From Parachryseolinea silvisoli (lineage in GTDB: Bacteria > Bacteroidota > Bacteroidia > Cytophagales > Cyclobacteriaceae): a DNA stretch of 64,000 nt. Of the stretch, positions 62,117-64,000 are shown one piece after another. The stretch lies in contig NZ_JAIOAO010000002.1 of the NCBI RefSeq assembly GCF_021190955.1, forward strand, positions 1,178,001-1,242,000, written 5' to 3'. The translations under genes and the position numbers were made by a program. Position 1 is the first letter of the stretch. Each line of letters begins with the position of its first letter. The notes under the pieces are model-generated. The model saw only the letters and a list, made by a program, of their open reading frames with translations. It made no database searches and was not told where the DNA came from.

Positions 62117-63628
62117 ATGGCAGAAAAAATTCTAATTATTGATGACGACAAGGACATGTGCCTTGTGCTAAAGCGCTTTTTATCGAAACATGGCTTTGAA
62201 GCCGTGGAAGCCAACAGCGGTAAGAAAGCGCTGGAGGTGCTGGAAAACACAAGTCCCGATCTGATCTTGTGTGACTTCAAGCTCGAAGATATGGATGGCA
62301 CAACTATCCTGAAGAACATCAAAGAACGGCTTCCGGCCGTACCTGTGATCATCATTACCGGTTATAGCAACATTAAGACAGCCGTGGAAGTCATGCGGCT
62401 GGGCGCGATCGACTATGTCACCAAGCCCTTGCTGCCGGACGAGATTCTGCTGACCATCAAACGTGCGCTGGCCAACCCTTCAGGCCCCGTCGAGTCGATG
62501 CCTTCCAACGAGTCAGCATCGGCCTCCTCTTATACGCCTAAGTCTCAAACGCAGTATGCCAAGAAAAGTGATCGTCAGCAGTATATCTTCGGCAACAGCC
62601 CGGACTTTAAAAATATACTCAACCAAATTGACCTGGTAGGACCTACCAACTATAGCATCATCATTTATGGTGAGAGCGGTAGCGGTAAAGAAGCGATTGC
62701 ACAGGAAATTCACAAGCGAAGCAAGCGCAGCGATAAACCTTTTATTGCCATAGACTGCGGTGCGCTTTCTAAAGAATTAGCCGGCAGTGAGCTGTTCGGT
62801 CACGAGAAAGGCTCTTTTACCGGCGCCCTGAACCAAAAGATCGGCAGCTTCGAGCTTGCTAACGGTGGCACGATCCTGTTGGACGAAATCGCCAACCTTC
62901 CGTATGATGTGCAGGTATCGCTACTGCGTGTAACGCAAGAGCGTAAAATGAAACGCGTCGGAGGCACAAAAGACATCGACCTCGATGTGCGTATCATCGT
63001 GGCGAGTAACGAAAAGCTCTGGGACGCTGCCCGTACCGGCCGCTTCCGCGAAGATTTATACCACCGTTTCAACGAATTCCAGATCAACGTACCGCCGCTG
63101 CGTGAACGCAAGAACGACATCATGACGTTTGCGATGCACTTCCTGACCATTACCAACCAGGAGCTCGGCAAGAACGTAAAAGGCTTCAGTGCCGAGGTAG
63201 AAAATATATTTAAGAACTACATATGGCACGGAAACCTGCGTGAGTTGAAGAACGTTGTGAAACGTGCAACACTGCTGAGTGACACCGATATTATTGAGAC
63301 GCGTACCATTCCATTTGAGGTATCCAACTACAGCAAGCTTCAGTTCGACGGAAACGGCGGAGATGCAACCCCGATGGGCAGCAGCTCGTCACCTGCCGAC
63401 CATGGACTGCCGTATCAGCCTACCCCTTCACGCCCTGTAATCAAAGAGTCCGGCTTGAAGGGCGCGGGCATTGACGCGGAGTATGAAATTATCCTCGAAG
63501 CCCTGAAGCGTGTAAATTTTAATAAAAGTAAGGCAGCCAAACTACTGAAAATCGATCGTAAGACGTTATACAATAAGATCAAGCAATATAAGGAGCTCAA
63601 TAATATTGAGTTTCAGCAGGAGGTATAA
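62117..63628 (+). CDS. Sigma-54-dependent response regulator (NtrC type)
   Basis: A 503-residue activator: receiver domain (1-120; acidic pocket Asp9-Asp11, phosphoacceptor Asp53, Thr81, Lys103), AAA+ domain (about 160-390; Walker A GESGSGKE 185-192, loop 1 GSFTGA 232-237 in place of the usual GAFTGA, Walker B DEI 256-258) and a Fis-type HTH (about 455-497; AAKLLKIDRKTLYNKIKQY). It would activate RpoN promoters after phosphorylation. It lies 32 bases after rpoN. Confidence 0.97.
   Translation: MAEKILIIDDDKDMCLVLKRFLSKHGFEAVEANSGKKALEVLENTSPDLILCDFKLEDMDGTTILKNIKERLPAVPVIIITGYSNIKTAVEVMRLGAIDYVTKPLLPDEILLTIKRALANPSGPVESMPSNESASASSYTPKSQTQYAKKSDRQQYIFGNSPDFKNILNQIDLVGPTNYSIIIYGESGSGKEAIAQEIHKRSKRSDKPFIAIDCGALSKELAGSELFGHEKGSFTGALNQKIGSFELANGGTILLDEIANLPYDVQVSLLRVTQERKMKRVGGTKDIDLDVRIIVASNEKLWDAARTGRFREDLYHRFNEFQINVPPLRERKNDIMTFAMHFLTITNQELGKNVKGFSAEVENIFKNYIWHGNLRELKNVVKRATLLSDTDIIETRTIPFEVSNYSKLQFDGNGGDATPMGSSSSPADHGLPYQPTPSRPVIKESGLKGAGIDAEYEIILEALKRVNFNKSKAAKLLKIDRKTLYNKIKQYKELNNIEFQQEV
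63618..63623 (+). promoter_or_regulatory. Strong Shine-Dalgarno site before the PAS sensor gene
   Basis: AGGAGG (63618-63623), at the end of the response-regulator gene, lies 7 bases before the GTG start at 63631. Such strong sites are uncommon in Bacteroidota and support this start; the two genes are probably translated as one unit. Confidence 0.6.
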
Positions 63629-63630
63629 GC

Positions 63631-64000
63631 GTGGAGGGCATAAATTATCTGAGCGAAATATTCGACATGGAAGAAGGCAAAGACTCTTTTGATGGGAGAC
63701 TCGCTGATTTCTTTCCGGGGATAGTCTATGTCTACGACGTCGACCGCCGTTGCTTGAAGTATATAAACAAACGCGTCACAGATTTTCTGGGACTGCCGCT
63801 GGAAGATCTGAAAGACTGCTCACTCGATCAATTCATTTTTCCCGAAGACTTAGCGCAGGTACAACGCGAGCTGGAGAAATTCTACGATTTACAGGATAAT
63901 GCGTCGCATGCCTACAATAGCCGCATGACACACCGTCAGGGTGGCTGGCGTTACTTCCGCACCCAGGGCTCGGTGCTCCGGCGTAAGGCGGATGGCACGG
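63631..64000 (+). CDS. PAS-domain sensor protein, 3' end outside window
   Basis: The frame opens with GTG at 63631, 2 bases after the response-regulator stop, and runs 123 codons to the window edge. A PAS fold begins at about residue 23 (GRLADFFPGIVYVYDVDRRCLKYINKRVTDFLGLPLEDLKDCSLDQFIFPEDLAQV) and continues with a PAC-like TQGSVLRRKADG. It is most likely the cognate histidine kinase of the NtrC-type regulator; the kinase domain is not in view. Confidence 0.82.
   Translation, partial: MEGINYLSEIFDMEEGKDSFDGRLADFFPGIVYVYDVDRRCLKYINKRVTDFLGLPLEDLKDCSLDQFIFPEDLAQVQRELEKFYDLQDNASHAYNSRMTHRQGGWRYFRTQGSVLRRKADGT

Overview
The window looks like a stretch of core chromosome from a Bacteroidota bacterium, most likely of the Cytophagales (Chryseolinea/Ohtaekwangia-like). 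The evidence is a long Bacteroidota-type SecA, a TonB-dependent receptor next to a DUF4249 lipoprotein, DUF4834, IPT/TIG and DUF5018 surface lipoproteins, DUF1080 proteins, many FtsX/MacB permease features, sparse Shine-Dalgarno sites and a few TAnnTTTG promoter boxes. The genus is inferred. I see no rRNA, tRNA, CRISPR array, transposase, integrase or phage gene.

Layout. 1-6.6 kb (minus strand): a truncated AsmA-like protein, a SPOR lipoprotein directly behind secA, then DUF4834 and dapF. 6.8-11 kb: an IPT/TIG lipoprotein facing carB. 11.2-15.7 kb: an operon of GMC oxidoreductase, double DUF1080 protein and Tat-exported Gfo/Idh/MocA oxidoreductase, probably for 3-keto-sugar chemistry. 15.7-22.7 kb: an NTF2-like protein, an FtsX-type permease, a lipocalin-like lipoprotein, homogentisate dioxygenase and an RluD-type pseudouridine synthase. 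22.8-28 kb: DUF3253, a tandem pair of duplicated secreted proteins, a MATE exporter and a second pair of paralogous secreted proteins. 28-37.4 kb: a secreted unknown, Rieske protein, M20 amidohydrolase, small barrel-like protein, cyclase-family enzyme, PAP2 phosphatase, acyl-CoA dehydrogenase, membrane zinc peptidase and a TPR histidine kinase without a neighbouring regulator.

37.6-49.9 kb: TonB receptor with DUF4249 partner, SnoaL-like protein, maeB with DUF985 cupin and a carboxypeptidase-regulatory-like protein, rlmB, ornithine aminotransferase, rmuC and a double-thioredoxin protein. 50-54.2 kb: a GapN-like aldehyde dehydrogenase that lacks the usual general-base Glu, a CsbD/lipoprotein/DUF1328 stress-type group and an outer-membrane barrel protein. 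54.2-54.85 kb is a gene-free segment with two short tandem-repeat arrays (11-bp and 10-bp periods). 54.9-60.3 kb: AI-2E-type permease and a tight five-gene operon (DUF2383, DUF4142, a small family often called PRPP synthetase, YihY, FAD oxidoreductase). 60.7-64 kb: rpoN, a sigma-54 activator and the start of a PAS-domain sensor, apparently one regulatory module.

Most of the window is ordinary housekeeping and envelope biology. The parts most worth a second look are the DUF1080 operon, the aldehyde dehydrogenase active-site change, the phased tandem repeats, a semi-palindromic CC-TATAAGTA-GGG-like motif found in four intergenic regions, and the five-gene helical-bundle/YihY operon. Nothing here is an obvious defence or mobile system.
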